From Sphaerochaeta globosa str. Buddy (lineage in GTDB: Bacteria > Spirochaetota > Spirochaetia > Sphaerochaetales > Sphaerochaetaceae): a stretch of DNA of 64,000 nt. Positions within the stretch are counted from its first letter, which is position 1. Each line of letters opens with the position of its first letter. A model generated the notes under the pieces. The model saw nothing but the letters and a program-made list of their open reading frames with translations. It did not search any database and had not been told where the DNA came from. Position numbers and translations under genes: made by a program. The stretch spans positions 1,866,458 through 1,930,457 of the forward strand of contig NC_015152.1 in assembly GCF_000190435.1 (NCBI RefSeq). Direction: 5' to 3'. Positions 1-9,517 of this stretch are shown piece by piece.

Positions 1-2182
1 GTATCTGGATAATCCGGCGCTTGCAAAGGAGACATTGGGAGGCAGAGAGGCAAAGTTTGTCAGCAAGGCCATTGGAAAGGTGGAGATTACCGCCTTCTAC
101 ACCGATGTATCCTCAAGGGAACGTGCAAGAAAACGGATTACCGTCGATGTACAGAATGAGCCGATCGACCTGAGCATCAACTGGATGCATGGAAGTCTGG
201 TAAATGCCGCAATACCTCTACGCCCGACACTGGTCGGCCTTCCTCAAGGAGCCAAGGCAGAGTCGGTAAGTTGGAGCCTCAACGGCAATCCCATCGCCGA
301 TATTCGAGCCCTCACAGCACCAACCCAGAGTGGACTGTATACCTTGACGGCTACCTACCAGGCTGAAGGCCAACGAAAACAAGCCTCGGTTGCCTTTACG
401 GTCAATGCACCGCCGAAGGTCACCATTACCACGTTGACCGAAGGAACTGCTTATCAGGTCGGACAGCCTATCATCCTTTCGGCTGCAATCGAGGATGATC
501 AGGTGTTCAGCGGTGCAGTACAGTGGACCACCGCGGACCAGAAGGTGATTGGAGTTGGAAATCCCCTCATCTATATCCCGACTCAAACCGGTAGGACGAC
601 GATACAGGCAGAAGCAACCGATATAAGCCAAAGCAAGGGTGCTTCCCAGGTTTCAGTCTCCTTCTACGAGCCGCTGAAGCTGGTCGATGTCGTGGTGAAC
701 AACGGTCTTCCTTCCTATCTCATCGCTGAGGCTTCGCCCCCATTGGCACTGAAGGCCAGCGTTGAAGGAGGCATACAACCCAAGGTTACCTGGCGGATCA
801 GACAGGGCAACAGGGTGCTGGAGAAAGAGGGAAAGGAAACCTATCTCCTGTTTACCGAGCTTACACAACTGCTCAGGGAAAATGCCCTCGTTACCATGAT
901 CCTTTCGGACAGCACCGGGGATGCGAGTCAAGCGGAAATCCTACGCAAGGACTTCACGCTCGCTTTCACTTCCGATGCCACCCTCTCCATTATCAGTCCT
1001 CTTTCCGACTCCGTACTGAGAGTCGGTCAGGATATTGTGATGGAGGCAGCATTGACGGGTTTCACAGAACCCACCTTCTCGCTTACGATCAATGGATCTG
1101 AGCAGAAACTCACCTGGGAATTTGGAGAAGGCAGAAAGACGGTGCGAACAACCATTGCCCCCGCTCAATTTGCCAAGGAAGGAGTCTATGAAGTAGTACT
1201 CACTGCCCAGGAACCCGGTATAAAACGAACCTCGGCTACCAGCCTGAACCTTTTTGCCGGCAGGAAGGGAATCTTCCTAGAGGATGTGCCGGCAATCTTT
1301 GACAAGACAACCGACTCAGTGGTCATTCATGCAACCTTGGCCGATTTGACGGGAGTCAACCAGGTCACATGGATGCATGACCTCTCCTCCGAACCGGTGG
1401 CAAGTGGCTTCTCGCTTGACTTGACCCAGGCTGATCTCAAAGCTGGAGAACGCTCGATTACCGCCCTAGCGTATGCAGGTGGCAATATCGTTGCCCAAAC
1501 CTCCGTGAGGCTGCAGGTACTCGACCGCATGACGCTCTCCCTGCTTGAAGGGACCGAAGCATTGATCCTCCAAAAAGGGGCGGCTACAAGCTTGCACGCA
1601 GAAGGCTTCGACCGTAACGGAGAAATGCTGGAAGCCTCAGCCTTTAGCTGGCGTTCCCATCTCGATGGAGTGCTTGGTACAGGAAACACTCTCGCTTTTG
1701 ACAGCCTTGCAGACATCAGTGAGGGAGAGCATATCATCACAGCCGAAGCTGTCGGTAGTGACGGATCGACTGTGTCTGTGTTGAAGCCGGTACAAATACT
1801 CTCTTCGATTCCAACACCAGTCGAACAACAAGTAAGCGGAGGAACAAATATTGATATTCCTCCAGGATCGCAAGGGCCTGACAACGAGCCGACTCCCCCG
1901 CCTCCTCCATCCAACTATTTCCAAATGGGGATGCCTATTGACTCCTTCATGCCGCCCAATTATCCGCCTCCATTCGGCCCAGGTATGGGAGGAGGCGCCC
2001 CTGATCCAGGACTTGGAGGGTATATGGACGCGTTCTTTGGTGGTGGTGGTGGTTTTAGTGGCGGATCTGGTGGTGGTTTTAGTGGCGGAGCTGGTGGTGG
2101 TTTTAGTGGCGGATTAGGTGGTGGTTTTGGTGGCGGATTAGGTGGTGGTTTTAGCGGTGGCGCACCCGGATTCGGGATGTAA
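1..2182 (+). CDS. Large Ig-like-repeat surface protein, 5' end cut by window
   Basis: The frame is already open at base 2, so the gene begins upstream of the window; the first in-frame TTG (35) is not a credible start. About 725 residues are visible. They read as successive beta-sandwich (Ig/PKD-like) segments, with recurring phrases such as PPKVTITTLTEGTAY and LSIISPLSDSVLRVGQ about 90-100 residues apart, then a Pro-rich linker (PTPPPPPSN) and a Gly/Phe/Ser-rich tail of 8-residue repeats. No catalytic motif is seen. The next gene starts 11 nt downstream with a strong ribosome-binding site, so the two are probably co-transcribed. Exported or surface location is inferred; the N-terminus that would show a signal peptide is outside the window. 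Confidence 0.75.
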   Translation, partial: YLDNPALAKETLGGREAKFVSKAIGKVEITAFYTDVSSRERARKRITVDVQNEPIDLSINWMHGSLVNAAIPLRPTLVGLPQGAKAESVSWSLNGNPIADIRALTAPTQSGLYTLTATYQAEGQRKQASVAFTVNAPPKVTITTLTEGTAYQVGQPIILSAAIEDDQVFSGAVQWTTADQKVIGVGNPLIYIPTQTGRTTIQAEATDISQSKGASQVSVSFYEPLKLVDVVVNNGLPSYLIAEASPPLALKASVEGGIQPKVTWRIRQGNRVLEKEGKETYLLFTELTQLLRENALVTMILSDSTGDASQAEILRKDFTLAFTSDATLSIISPLSDSVLRVGQDIVMEAALTGFTEPTFSLTINGSEQKLTWEFGEGRKTVRTTIAPAQFAKEGVYEVVLTAQEPGIKRTSATSLNLFAGRKGIFLEDVPAIFDKTTDSVVIHATLADLTGVNQVTWMHDLSSEPVASGFSLDLTQADLKAGERSITALAYAGGNIVAQTSVRLQVLDRMTLSLLEGTEALILQKGAATSLHAEGFDRNGEMLEASAFSWRSHLDGVLGTGNTLAFDSLADISEGEHIITAEAVGSDGSTVSVLKPVQILSSIPTPVEQQVSGGTNIDIPPGSQGPDNEPTPPPPPSNYFQMGMPIDSFMPPNYPPPFGPGMGGGAPDPGLGGYMDAFFGGGGGFSGGSGGGFSGGAGGGFSGGLGGGFGGGLGGGFSGGAPGFGM
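2045..2164 (+). repeat. Five tandem 24-bp units coding GGGFSGGx
   Basis: Five head-to-tail 24-bp units encode GGGFSGGS, GGGFSGGA, GGGFSGGL, GGGFGGGL and GGGFSGGA. The first three units differ only in the last codon, and the later ones have single substitutions. The array forms the extreme C-terminus of the preceding protein, stopping six codons before its stop. The near-identity of the units suggests recent slippage or unequal crossing-over, so copy number may vary between strains. Confidence 0.9.
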
Positions 2183-2193
2183 GGAGGAAGAAC

Positions 2194-4761
2194 ATGAAAT
2201 ACAAACACACCCTACTTGTTATAGTACTTGTACTGACAACCTTCCTCCTCTATGCCCTGGAAGTCGATGTTAAGAATGCGGTACCTGCGTATCAGAACCT
2301 CAAGGTTACACTCACCCCCTCAAAAGCTGAGGGGACCATCAAGGAGGCACGCTTCTTCTTCTATCAGACCGGCGCACGCGATCCGCTGTACAGTGAATTC
2401 ACCGAAGAGCGGGGCATGTGGGTGGCCAACATTCCGTACACGTATCTGACTGAGGAAGAGCTGGTCTATTTCGCAGTCATGCAGAATACGGATGGAACTG
2501 TATTCAGAACTCCCCAGATCGGTGAGCAGAAAGCCCGATTGATCAAGGACACCACAGCCCCGAAGCTGAAACTGGTTTCTCCCAAGAGTGCAGATTTGGC
2601 GCTCGGCAAGGAACAAGTGGTAATCTTTGAAGTAATCGATGAGAGTGCACTGAGCAGTTTCACCGTAACCCTCGATGGACAGGAGGCAACGCGCAGCGGC
2701 GTTTTCAACCAATATCTCTCATTCTTGGTTACTCCAACCAATCAGACAGAGAGTATAGCGAACATTACCATGACCGACCGTTACGGCAATACTGCCACCG
2801 AGGAGATTCGTTTCACTGTCCAAGCAGAGAAAGCCCCGATGTTCCAGGCCACTGCCGGATACAGGACGAATGTGGAGCTCGAGTACATCCTTGGAATGGG
2901 AAAAAGTGCCAACGCCAGCGACTTGGAAACACTTTTTTCAGATTTGGACCATCAGCTCAACCTCACCTACGAAGTCGGTGGTGATGCCTATCTCAAGGCA
3001 GGCCCGGTAGGGTTGCAAGTATTGGGAACATTGAAGGATACTGTTTCACTTTTCGACATTACTGAAGCGTATCCCAATACCTTGCAGGCCGATTTGCAGA
3101 ACATTCTCAATCTGTATAACCCGATTGATTTCGCCAATGAGTTTGACTATACGGGTGAGGTCGCCAGGAAGTTCGACAATGACAATCAGTTTCTGGTAAA
3201 GGTCTCGTTCTTCGGTCCTGCCCTGACCTACCAGTTCGGTGACCAGAAAACAACATTCCAGAAAGAGACCATCAATGAAATGGGTTTCAGGGGTACCTCG
3301 ATCGGTCTCGACTTGAGCTTCTTGGAATTGAAAGTCAGCAAGGGTCTTACTGATCTGGGTCTCTATCAAGTGGCTTGGCCGCAGAACTTTTTCGGCTTCC
3401 AGTTTGCCATAAAGGTCAAGAAAGCTTGGTATTTACAGACAAACCTCTCCTTCATCAGCTCACTGCAAGGCCGATATACCGACCTCAAGCAAAGCGGGGC
3501 AACATCGGATATTGGAACATTGTACGACCTTGGCAGTGTGCTGCCCGACCAGAACATGCTCTTCGGTCTCTCCACCGGGCATTGGAACAAGCATTTCAGT
3601 GTGGATGCCTCGTTCTCATTAAGCCTGTACAACGAGAATGCAAGCACCATTGTGGATGTGAACCAATTGGCAACCGATTTGGAAGGACAAGGAGGACCTG
3701 ATCTCAGCACCTATGTAGGGTATTTGGACAAGGTGCATGCAATCTTCCCGATTCTCGACTACTTCCTCCCCTCCAACGGGTTGGTCTCGGGTATCATCGA
3801 CAAGGACCTGTGGGGCATCAGCTACGGCTTGGATGTGAAGGTGCCGAATCTTGGCTTGCTGGCATGGGTGCGTAAGACCGATGCAACCTACAAGAGCTTG
3901 GGTTCCTCGGTGGCAACCGATGAATTCACCTTTGGCTCTACGGTGGAAAAGAAAGCCGGAGATTTTTCGTTCCGTGGCGGCTACTCCTTCAAGATGGACA
4001 ACATCGCCGATATTCTTTTCAACGATATCATTGCCCTGATCAAACCCGATCTTGCCCCGAGTTCGACTCCTACCGCCAACGACATCTCCCATATCGTGCA
4101 TACCGCACAAGCTGGAGTGGACACCCCGCAGCATAAGCTGCTGGGAACCCTTGGCTTCGATTACACCTTTGCATGGGAAACGACCAATGCTGAGGCTTTG
4201 GCGAAGGATGCCGCCGATGCTACTGTTGCTACGGCAATCAGAACCTCGACGGAGAGCGATGTGACCCTCACCCATACAGGGGAATTGAGATGGCGCAGCG
4301 CCCGGTATAAAATGGGCACGGTGACTACGAATTTTGGTGCGAAGACCAAAGATTCCTATGTCACCCAGCTTACCGTTGACGGCGTCAAGGATGGCACTTC
4401 CTTCTTTGAGTTGAGTTATGCTCTCTCGGGCAGTGTAAACTTCAGCCGCTATACACTCTCACTGGGGTTCGATCATGCTTGGAGCACGGAAGCAAACTCC
4501 ATCACTGCCTTTGGCTATGATGCCAAGTTCGGTATAAAGGAAACGTTCTTCGATACTATCAGTTTCACCGCTTCATTCGACCAAGCCTTCAGGGCATCAC
4601 TTGAGGCCTACAAGGTCACCGGTTCCTTTGCACTGGAAAAACGTCTTGGCCTGATTACCCTTTCATCCAATCTCGATGTGAGTTTCTATGATTCCCTGCT
4701 GGACAACAACGACGATGCAATCACCTCAACGCTGACCGTCAAGGGAGTTTTCAGCAAATAG
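2194..4761 (+). CDS. Exported beta-rich protein, probable outer-membrane protein
   Basis: An 855-residue protein preceded by AAGGAGG at a good distance. The N-terminus (MKYKHTLLVIVLVLTTFLLYA) is a clear Sec signal peptide. Residues ~25-210 look like two small beta-sandwich domains. From ~215 to the end there are many alternating polar/hydrophobic strands, typical of a transmembrane beta-barrel, and the chain ends ...TLTVKGVFSK. No enzyme motif or named family was recognised. It forms a pair with the upstream Ig-like protein and ends in front of a strong hairpin. A function in the cell envelope, possibly with its upstream partner, is inference. Confidence 0.7.
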   Translation: MKYKHTLLVIVLVLTTFLLYALEVDVKNAVPAYQNLKVTLTPSKAEGTIKEARFFFYQTGARDPLYSEFTEERGMWVANIPYTYLTEEELVYFAVMQNTDGTVFRTPQIGEQKARLIKDTTAPKLKLVSPKSADLALGKEQVVIFEVIDESALSSFTVTLDGQEATRSGVFNQYLSFLVTPTNQTESIANITMTDRYGNTATEEIRFTVQAEKAPMFQATAGYRTNVELEYILGMGKSANASDLETLFSDLDHQLNLTYEVGGDAYLKAGPVGLQVLGTLKDTVSLFDITEAYPNTLQADLQNILNLYNPIDFANEFDYTGEVARKFDNDNQFLVKVSFFGPALTYQFGDQKTTFQKETINEMGFRGTSIGLDLSFLELKVSKGLTDLGLYQVAWPQNFFGFQFAIKVKKAWYLQTNLSFISSLQGRYTDLKQSGATSDIGTLYDLGSVLPDQNMLFGLSTGHWNKHFSVDASFSLSLYNENASTIVDVNQLATDLEGQGGPDLSTYVGYLDKVHAIFPILDYFLPSNGLVSGIIDKDLWGISYGLDVKVPNLGLLAWVRKTDATYKSLGSSVATDEFTFGSTVEKKAGDFSFRGGYSFKMDNIADILFNDIIALIKPDLAPSSTPTANDISHIVHTAQAGVDTPQHKLLGTLGFDYTFAWETTNAEALAKDAADATVATAIRTSTESDVTLTHTGELRWRSARYKMGTVTTNFGAKTKDSYVTQLTVDGVKDGTSFFELSYALSGSVNFSRYTLSLGFDHAWSTEANSITAFGYDAKFGIKETFFDTISFTASFDQAFRASLEAYKVTGSFALEKRLGLITLSSNLDVSFYDSLLDNNDDAITSTLTVKGVFSK

Positions 4762-4781
4762 ATTGGAGTACTTGGATTGGC

Positions 4782-4809
4782 AAACAGGGCAGCGTTCGCT
4801 GCCCTGTTT
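4782..4809. terminator. Bidirectional hairpin between convergent genes
   Basis: A perfect 13-bp inverted repeat (AAACAGGGCAGCG / CGCTGCCCTGTTT) with a 2-nt loop lies between the envelope-protein stop and the thrC stop. A- and T-rich ends on both arms suit termination from either side. Confidence 0.75.
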
Positions 4810-4813
4810 CATG

Positions 4814-6082
4814 TTAGTTGAACAACTGCCTGTAATCAGTGCCGATCGCCTTGAAGCTGGAAGGCTTCATAAGCAACTTGGCCAGATTCTCAGGAACCTC
4901 AACGGTCTGTTTGATCAATGGCTCGACCACTTGCTCAAACTTGGCCGGGTGGGCGGTAGAAACCACAATGGTGGGCTTGCCTGCAAAATGGTCCCGTCTG
5001 ACCCTTTCTCCTGTAGCCGTATGAGGGCAAAGAATATACCCAAGCTCCTCATAGACCTCCTTGATCGTGGCTTCAATCGTTTGGTCGTTTACGGCATAGG
5101 CGCTGATCATGCTTCTGAGGGTATCGGTATTCGGATAGAGGTTGAAAAGACGTTCCATATTGCTCGGGGCCCCTACATCCATGGCATTTGCCAAGGTTTG
5201 CACCGAAGCTCGTGTCTGGTAGGTTCCGCTACTTAGGAAGTCGGGAATGGTTTTATTCTCATTCACCGAAAGAACAATCTGCTCGATGGGAGCTCCCATC
5301 GTCAAAGCCCAGAAAGCTGCACAGCTGTTGCCGACGTTGCCGCTGGGAATAATGAAGATCGGTTTTTTGCCGAACGCCTGGGTATAGAGATGGGAAGCAA
5401 ACACGTAGTACACACTCTGGGGAAGGAGCCGCCCCAGATTGATGGAATTGGCACTGGAGAGTCCCCATTGCTGGGAGAGTTCCGAATCCATGAAGGCATC
5501 CTTGACCATTTTCTGGCAGTCATCGAAGGATCCGTCAACCTCATACGCCTGAATATTCCCACCCCAGCAGGTAAGTTGTTGCTGTTGGCGTCCGCTCACC
5601 CGGCCCTTGGGATACAATACCTTCACGTCAATGCCTTTACGACCGGCAAACGCTGCGGCTACCGCCCCTCCGGTATCACCGCTGGTGGCAACCAGGATAG
5701 TGAGCTTGCGTTGCTCTTTGGTAAGCATGCGCTCCATGCATGCTGCAAGGAAGCGGGCCCCGAAATCCTTGAACGCTGCCGTAGGGCCGTGGAAAAGTTC
5801 AAGAACCGTCTCCTGGTCCCGAAGCGTAACCAAGGGAACGGGAAAATTGAAGGCATCCATGCAGATTTCTGCAAGGTCATCCTTCAGTGGATCATCTTCA
5901 AAAAAGGGTGCGAGAACTTCGAACGCAAGTTCGGGGTAGCTGGATATCTCATGGATTGCAAGATGCGTCAGGGCAGGAAACGATTGGGGAACATACAGGC
6001 CCCCATCCGGGGCCAGTCCTTGCATAATGGCTTCACTGGCAGTGACTGCCGGCTCTTTACCGCGTGTTGATACAAACTTCAT
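4814..6082 (-). CDS. thrC: Threonine synthase
   Basis: This 422-residue PLP enzyme converts O-phosphohomoserine to threonine. The N-terminus (MKFVSTRG, then LAPDGGLYVP) is characteristic of the family. The PLP-binding lysine is K105 in FHGPTAAFKDFGARF. The glycine-rich phosphate-binding stretch SGDTGGAVAAAF follows, and IIPSGNVGNSCAAF lies in the middle. Length is normal for the family. The gene follows the homoserine dehydrogenase gene with a 9-nt gap on the same strand, so the two form a threonine operon. No thrB (homoserine kinase) is adjacent, so that step must be encoded elsewhere. Confidence 0.95.
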   Translation of the reverse strand: MKFVSTRGKEPAVTASEAIMQGLAPDGGLYVPQSFPALTHLAIHEISSYPELAFEVLAPFFEDDPLKDDLAEICMDAFNFPVPLVTLRDQETVLELFHGPTAAFKDFGARFLAACMERMLTKEQRKLTILVATSGDTGGAVAAAFAGRKGIDVKVLYPKGRVSGRQQQQLTCWGGNIQAYEVDGSFDDCQKMVKDAFMDSELSQQWGLSSANSINLGRLLPQSVYYVFASHLYTQAFGKKPIFIIPSGNVGNSCAAFWALTMGAPIEQIVLSVNENKTIPDFLSSGTYQTRASVQTLANAMDVGAPSNMERLFNLYPNTDTLRSMISAYAVNDQTIEATIKEVYEELGYILCPHTATGERVRRDHFAGKPTIVVSTAHPAKFEQVVEPLIKQTVEVPENLAKLLMKPSSFKAIGTDYRQLFN

Positions 6083-6091
6083 TCCTACCTC

Positions 6092-8488
6092 CTAAATTCT
6101 TGCACCGAGATATGCTGCAAGACGCAGCATATCGGAGAATACACCACCGGCAGTAACTTCCCGCCCTGCCCCAGGCCCCTTGATCACCAACGGCTGGGTT
6201 AGGTACCGGTCGGTGGTAAAACAAATGACATTGTCGGTTCCACTGGTCTGGGCAAAGGGATGGTCCACCCCGAAGCTCGCAAGCGTTGCGCTGCAAGAGC
6301 CCTGTTCATCAACAATACCGACATAGCGAAGTTTTTCCTGCTTCAGAGCAGCTGTACGATATGCTTGTTCAATAGAAAGATCCAACGCTTCCAAATTCTG
6401 CATAAAGGCCTCGATGGAAAGCGAAGCCATGCCATCGGGAACCATGCTTTGGATGGGAATATCCTCAAATTCAACCTCATAGCCCATCTCTCGTGCGAGG
6501 ATGACGGTCTTGCGTCCGACATCCATTCCTGATAGGTCGTCACGAGGATCGGGTTCCGTATATCCCATTTCCTTGGCCTTCCGAACCAGGGTGCTGAACG
6601 GAACCGTCCCATCGTAGGTGGAGAAAAGCCAAGCCAAGGTCCCGCTGACGATACCTTCGATGCGGTGAATCCGATCACCGGTCTGGACCAGGTCCTTCAG
6701 GGTGCAGATCACCGGCAGTCCCGCCCCTACCGTGGTCTCGTACAGAAACCGACGGCCGGTTCTCAGACAAGTGTCAAAGAGCTTGTTGTAATAGGCCATC
6801 GGGGCGGTACCGGCCTTCTTGTTCGGGGTAATGACGTGAATACCCATCTCAAGCCAACTGTCGTACTGCTGGGCCAGAAGACTGCTGGTGGTACAATCGA
6901 TCAGAAGCGAATGGGGAAAATAGGTCGCCCCTATGTGCCGGGTGAACAGCTCGAGGTCCAAGGGAACGGCTTCTGTTTCGAAGCGTTCTTTCCAGTGGCT
7001 CGGATCGATTCCGTCCTGATCGAGCATCATTTTCTTGGAATTGGCAATACCGCGAATATGAATATCAACACCGAATTGTTCTTTCAGCCGATGGCTTTCA
7101 GAGGCAATTTGCTCAAGCAGGGTGCTGCCGATGTTCCCAGGTCCGATCAGGCCGACCGAAAGGGCCTGCTTGGAGAGGAAAAAACGGGCATGCAGGGCCC
7201 TAAGGGCCTTTTTGGAATCACTGCCTTTGATTACCGCACTGATGTTGGTTTCGCTTGAGCCTTGGGCGATGGCTATCACGTTGACGCCGGCCCTGCCCAG
7301 CGATGAGAAAAACTTGCCGGCAATTCCGGCTTGGCCGGTCATTTGTTTGCCTACAGCTGCGAGGATGGCCAAACCAGGCTCCCCTTCGATGCTCTGGATC
7401 AGATGTTCGTTCATTTCGTGGGCGAAGGCATCTTTTGCGACAGAGCAGGCATTCTCCATTTGACTTTCAGGTACGGCAAAGCAGATTGAGTATTCACTGC
7501 TTGCCTGGCTGATCAAGACTACCGATATGGAGGCTTTGCGCATGGCACTGAACAGGCGGCTGGCAATACCGATCACACCGCTCATGCCTGCACCTTCGAC
7601 GTTGATCAGGGCTATGTCATGGATGATGGAAAAACCCTTCACCCTATTGAGTTGCTCACCCTCACCATCCTTGCTGATACTGGTACCCTCTTCATCCTCC
7701 TGCCCCCACCAACGAAGTTGTACGTTGATGGATTTGTTGATCGCCGGCAGCAAGGCTTGCGGATGGATTACCGGAGCACCAAAGAAGGAAAGTTCGGTGG
7801 CTTCTGAATAGGAAAGCGAACGGATTACCAAAGCGGAAGGAACCTCATTGCTGTCTGCATTCTTCAACAGCGAAGTGTTGTTCCAGAATGTCACCCCCTG
7901 TGCACCCAGTACCCCGGCAAGGTGTGAGGCTGCATATTCACTTCTGCCATCACGCAAGAAAGAGCCCTCTGCTTGGGGAAGCTGGCCATATACGAAGAGC
8001 ATTTGATATGTTTGGGGAGCGATGGATGAAACAGCACCGTACTCAGCCATGTCGGCTGTGATTCCGCTGGTAGTCGCGTAGTGACAGAGCAGATCAGCTA
8101 TCCAGCTGTCGCAGAGCTTCTCAAGATAGCGCTGTACACCACTGGAGACTTCCTCCACCAACCATACAGAACGAAGTATGTCTTCTATGTCTGCAAACCC
8201 CTGCTTGATGCGTTCCAGCACTTTTTTACCCGAGGGGACGGATAGTATGGTTTCAACCAACATCGTCCAGCTGGAGAACCGTTGCTCCTGAAGCGACCAG
8301 AGCCGCTCATCGCGCCCTTTTGCCGAGAGCAGGAGGCTGGAAAGCTCAAACTCCGTATCCCTAAGCGGTGCCAGCACGAAGACCTGATGAGTCTCCTTTG
8401 CCGATTTGAAAATACGTAAAATCTTCTCACAACCATCTTTAGAGACTAGGTTGGCGCTCTCTACTGCATGTACACGAATACTGCTCAT
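6092..8488 (-). CDS. thrA: Homoserine dehydrogenase fused to degenerate aspartokinase domain
   Basis: The architecture is that of ThrA: aspartokinase region (~1-280), two ACT domains (~285-435), homoserine dehydrogenase (~445-800). The dehydrogenase half looks intact: GLIGPGNIGS nucleotide-binding loop, TPNKKA, and EPDPRDDLSGMD. The ACT region keeps typical motifs (SVVLISQASSEYSI, VIAIAQGSSE). The kinase half does not: the N-terminal KFGGTS motif is replaced by RVHAVES, and the usual GRNGSDYSA motif reads RDGRSEYAA. FFGAPVIHP is kept, showing descent from a true fusion enzyme. Loss of kinase activity is inferred. An ATG at 8503 is also possible, but the ATG at 8488 has GGGGG placed correctly upstream. 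Confidence 0.88.
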   Translation of the reverse strand: MSSIRVHAVESANLVSKDGCEKILRIFKSAKETHQVFVLAPLRDTEFELSSLLLSAKGRDERLWSLQEQRFSSWTMLVETILSVPSGKKVLERIKQGFADIEDILRSVWLVEEVSSGVQRYLEKLCDSWIADLLCHYATTSGITADMAEYGAVSSIAPQTYQMLFVYGQLPQAEGSFLRDGRSEYAASHLAGVLGAQGVTFWNNTSLLKNADSNEVPSALVIRSLSYSEATELSFFGAPVIHPQALLPAINKSINVQLRWWGQEDEEGTSISKDGEGEQLNRVKGFSIIHDIALINVEGAGMSGVIGIASRLFSAMRKASISVVLISQASSEYSICFAVPESQMENACSVAKDAFAHEMNEHLIQSIEGEPGLAILAAVGKQMTGQAGIAGKFFSSLGRAGVNVIAIAQGSSETNISAVIKGSDSKKALRALHARFFLSKQALSVGLIGPGNIGSTLLEQIASESHRLKEQFGVDIHIRGIANSKKMMLDQDGIDPSHWKERFETEAVPLDLELFTRHIGATYFPHSLLIDCTTSSLLAQQYDSWLEMGIHVITPNKKAGTAPMAYYNKLFDTCLRTGRRFLYETTVGAGLPVICTLKDLVQTGDRIHRIEGIVSGTLAWLFSTYDGTVPFSTLVRKAKEMGYTEPDPRDDLSGMDVGRKTVILAREMGYEVEFEDIPIQSMVPDGMASLSIEAFMQNLEALDLSIEQAYRTAALKQEKLRYVGIVDEQGSCSATLASFGVDHPFAQTSGTDNVICFTTDRYLTQPLVIKGPGAGREVTAGGVFSDMLRLAAYLGARI

Positions 8489-8551
8489 AGCAACTACCCC
8501 CATTTCAAGATAATGAACAACTCACTGAACAAACGCGTCGCCAAAATATAC

Positions 8552-8574
8552 AAAAAGAGCCCAGTAGTGGGCTC
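8552..8574 (-). terminator. Rho-independent terminator of rpmB
   Basis: On the minus strand a 7-bp stem (GAGCCCA/TGGGCTC) with a 4-nt loop is followed by TTTTT. It lies between the rpmB stop and the thrA start, so it separates ribosomal-protein expression from the threonine operon. Confidence 0.75.
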
Positions 8575-8605
8575 TCTGTCGATCGAGATAGTGTAACAAA
8601 AGCTG

Positions 8606-8836
8606 TTATACGAGCTTCTCGACCTTTCCGCTTCTCAGGCAACGAGTGCAAATCTTAATGGTGCGAGGAGTACCATTGATCAAAGTCTTGATCGTTACGA
8701 GATTGGGGCGGAATACGCGCTTCGTGGTTACGCCAATGTGCTGACCGACACCACCATGCTTCTTGGCCTGACCTTTTCTCGGAACACTGTTTCCGGCTAC
8801 CGTTCCTTTTCCGCAAATCTCACATCTACGAGCCAT
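8606..8836 (-). CDS. rpmB: 50S ribosomal protein L28
   Basis: A 76-residue basic protein, MARRCEICGKG...; the start at 8836 is chosen because of the family N-terminus and AAGGTGG upstream, although the frame stays open for 47 more codons. It belongs to the zinc-binding (C+) form of L28: C5/C8 near the start pair with C63/C66 (ICTRC) near the end. The typical GNSVPRKG and TKRVFRPNL segments are present. It stands alone between nth and thrA, with its own terminator. Confidence 0.95.
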   Translation of the reverse strand: MARRCEICGKGTVAGNSVPRKGQAKKHGGVGQHIGVTTKRVFRPNLVTIKTLINGTPRTIKICTRCLRSGKVEKLV

Positions 8837-9070
8837 AGCTATATCCACCTTGTCAAAATAATTCGTTATTTGGCCGAACCGAGGCCTGTTAAAGTCACGG
8901 CTATCCTTGTACGGGCAACCTCTTGTCCGTGAGCAGTTCCACAAGGTTATCGCATTGGAGACTTCAACCTTAGCCAAATTACCAGATAACGGCTTTTGTG
9001 TAAAGAGAAAGGGTACATCTTTTCTATTTTTTCCCTTGCCGAGCTTTGTCAGCTTAGCTATCCTTAGTGT

Positions 9071-9517
9071 ATGGAGAGCTATTATATCCTCAGGTTGGGT
9101 AACGACCTAAGAACCAAGTTAATCAAAATCAGGACTCTGTTGTTCGAAAAAAGCGGACAGAGCTGCTTTTGCTGTCTCGAGCCTTGTATCATCCTTGGAC
9201 CTTGCGACCCCTCTTCGAGTGTGCCGTTCGTATCCTGTCCCCAGCTTCCAATTTTAATTGACGGAACCCTTCATTTCGAAGAAGGCCAACTCTTTCTTCC
9301 TCTAGAGAGAGAGGTTTTGGCCCCGTTGCGCAACGAGCTCGCCACCGATTACCCAATTTCGGGCATCTATCTCGGGTCTGAGCAGGTATCGGTTCCTATC
9401 CAGAGTTTTACCATCAACAGTGTCAGCCTTGCAATGCTCACGGTTGAGAGAACAGAGGATCTCACCCTTTGGAACGTGCTTTCAGAAAGGCATCTCGACT
9501 CGGGCAAAGAGAGCTGA
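9071..9517 (+). CDS. Hypothetical protein, 148 aa
   Basis: This open frame runs convergent to nth and overlaps its 3' end by 56 nt. The protein has a Cys-rich stretch near residues 30-60 (SCFCCLEPCIILGPC) and a moderately acidic remainder. No signal peptide, membrane segment or family motif was recognised, and there is no clear ribosome-binding site before the ATG. It could be a lineage-specific gene or a chance frame. The 234 bases between rpmB and this ORF show nothing else that I can identify. Confidence 0.4.
   Translation: MESYYILRLGNDLRTKLIKIRTLLFEKSGQSCFCCLEPCIILGPCDPSSSVPFVSCPQLPILIDGTLHFEEGQLFLPLEREVLAPLRNELATDYPISGIYLGSEQVSVPIQSFTINSVSLAMLTVERTEDLTLWNVLSERHLDSGKES

Noticed and set aside
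1327-1914. 195-codon frame antisense to the Ig-like protein
   Set aside because: Shadow frame; no family resemblance, and the sense frame is clearly the coding one.
1960-2208. Pro-rich open frame antisense to the Gly-rich repeat
   Set aside because: It is the mirror of GGN codons in the tandem repeat; no ribosome-binding site.
3619-4275. 218-codon frame antisense to the envelope protein
   Set aside because: Shadow of the sense frame; no start signal or protein-like features.
8837-9070. Possible structured RNA or tRNA upstream of rpmB
   Set aside because: No cloverleaf or T-arm could be built, and no known leader motif is visible.
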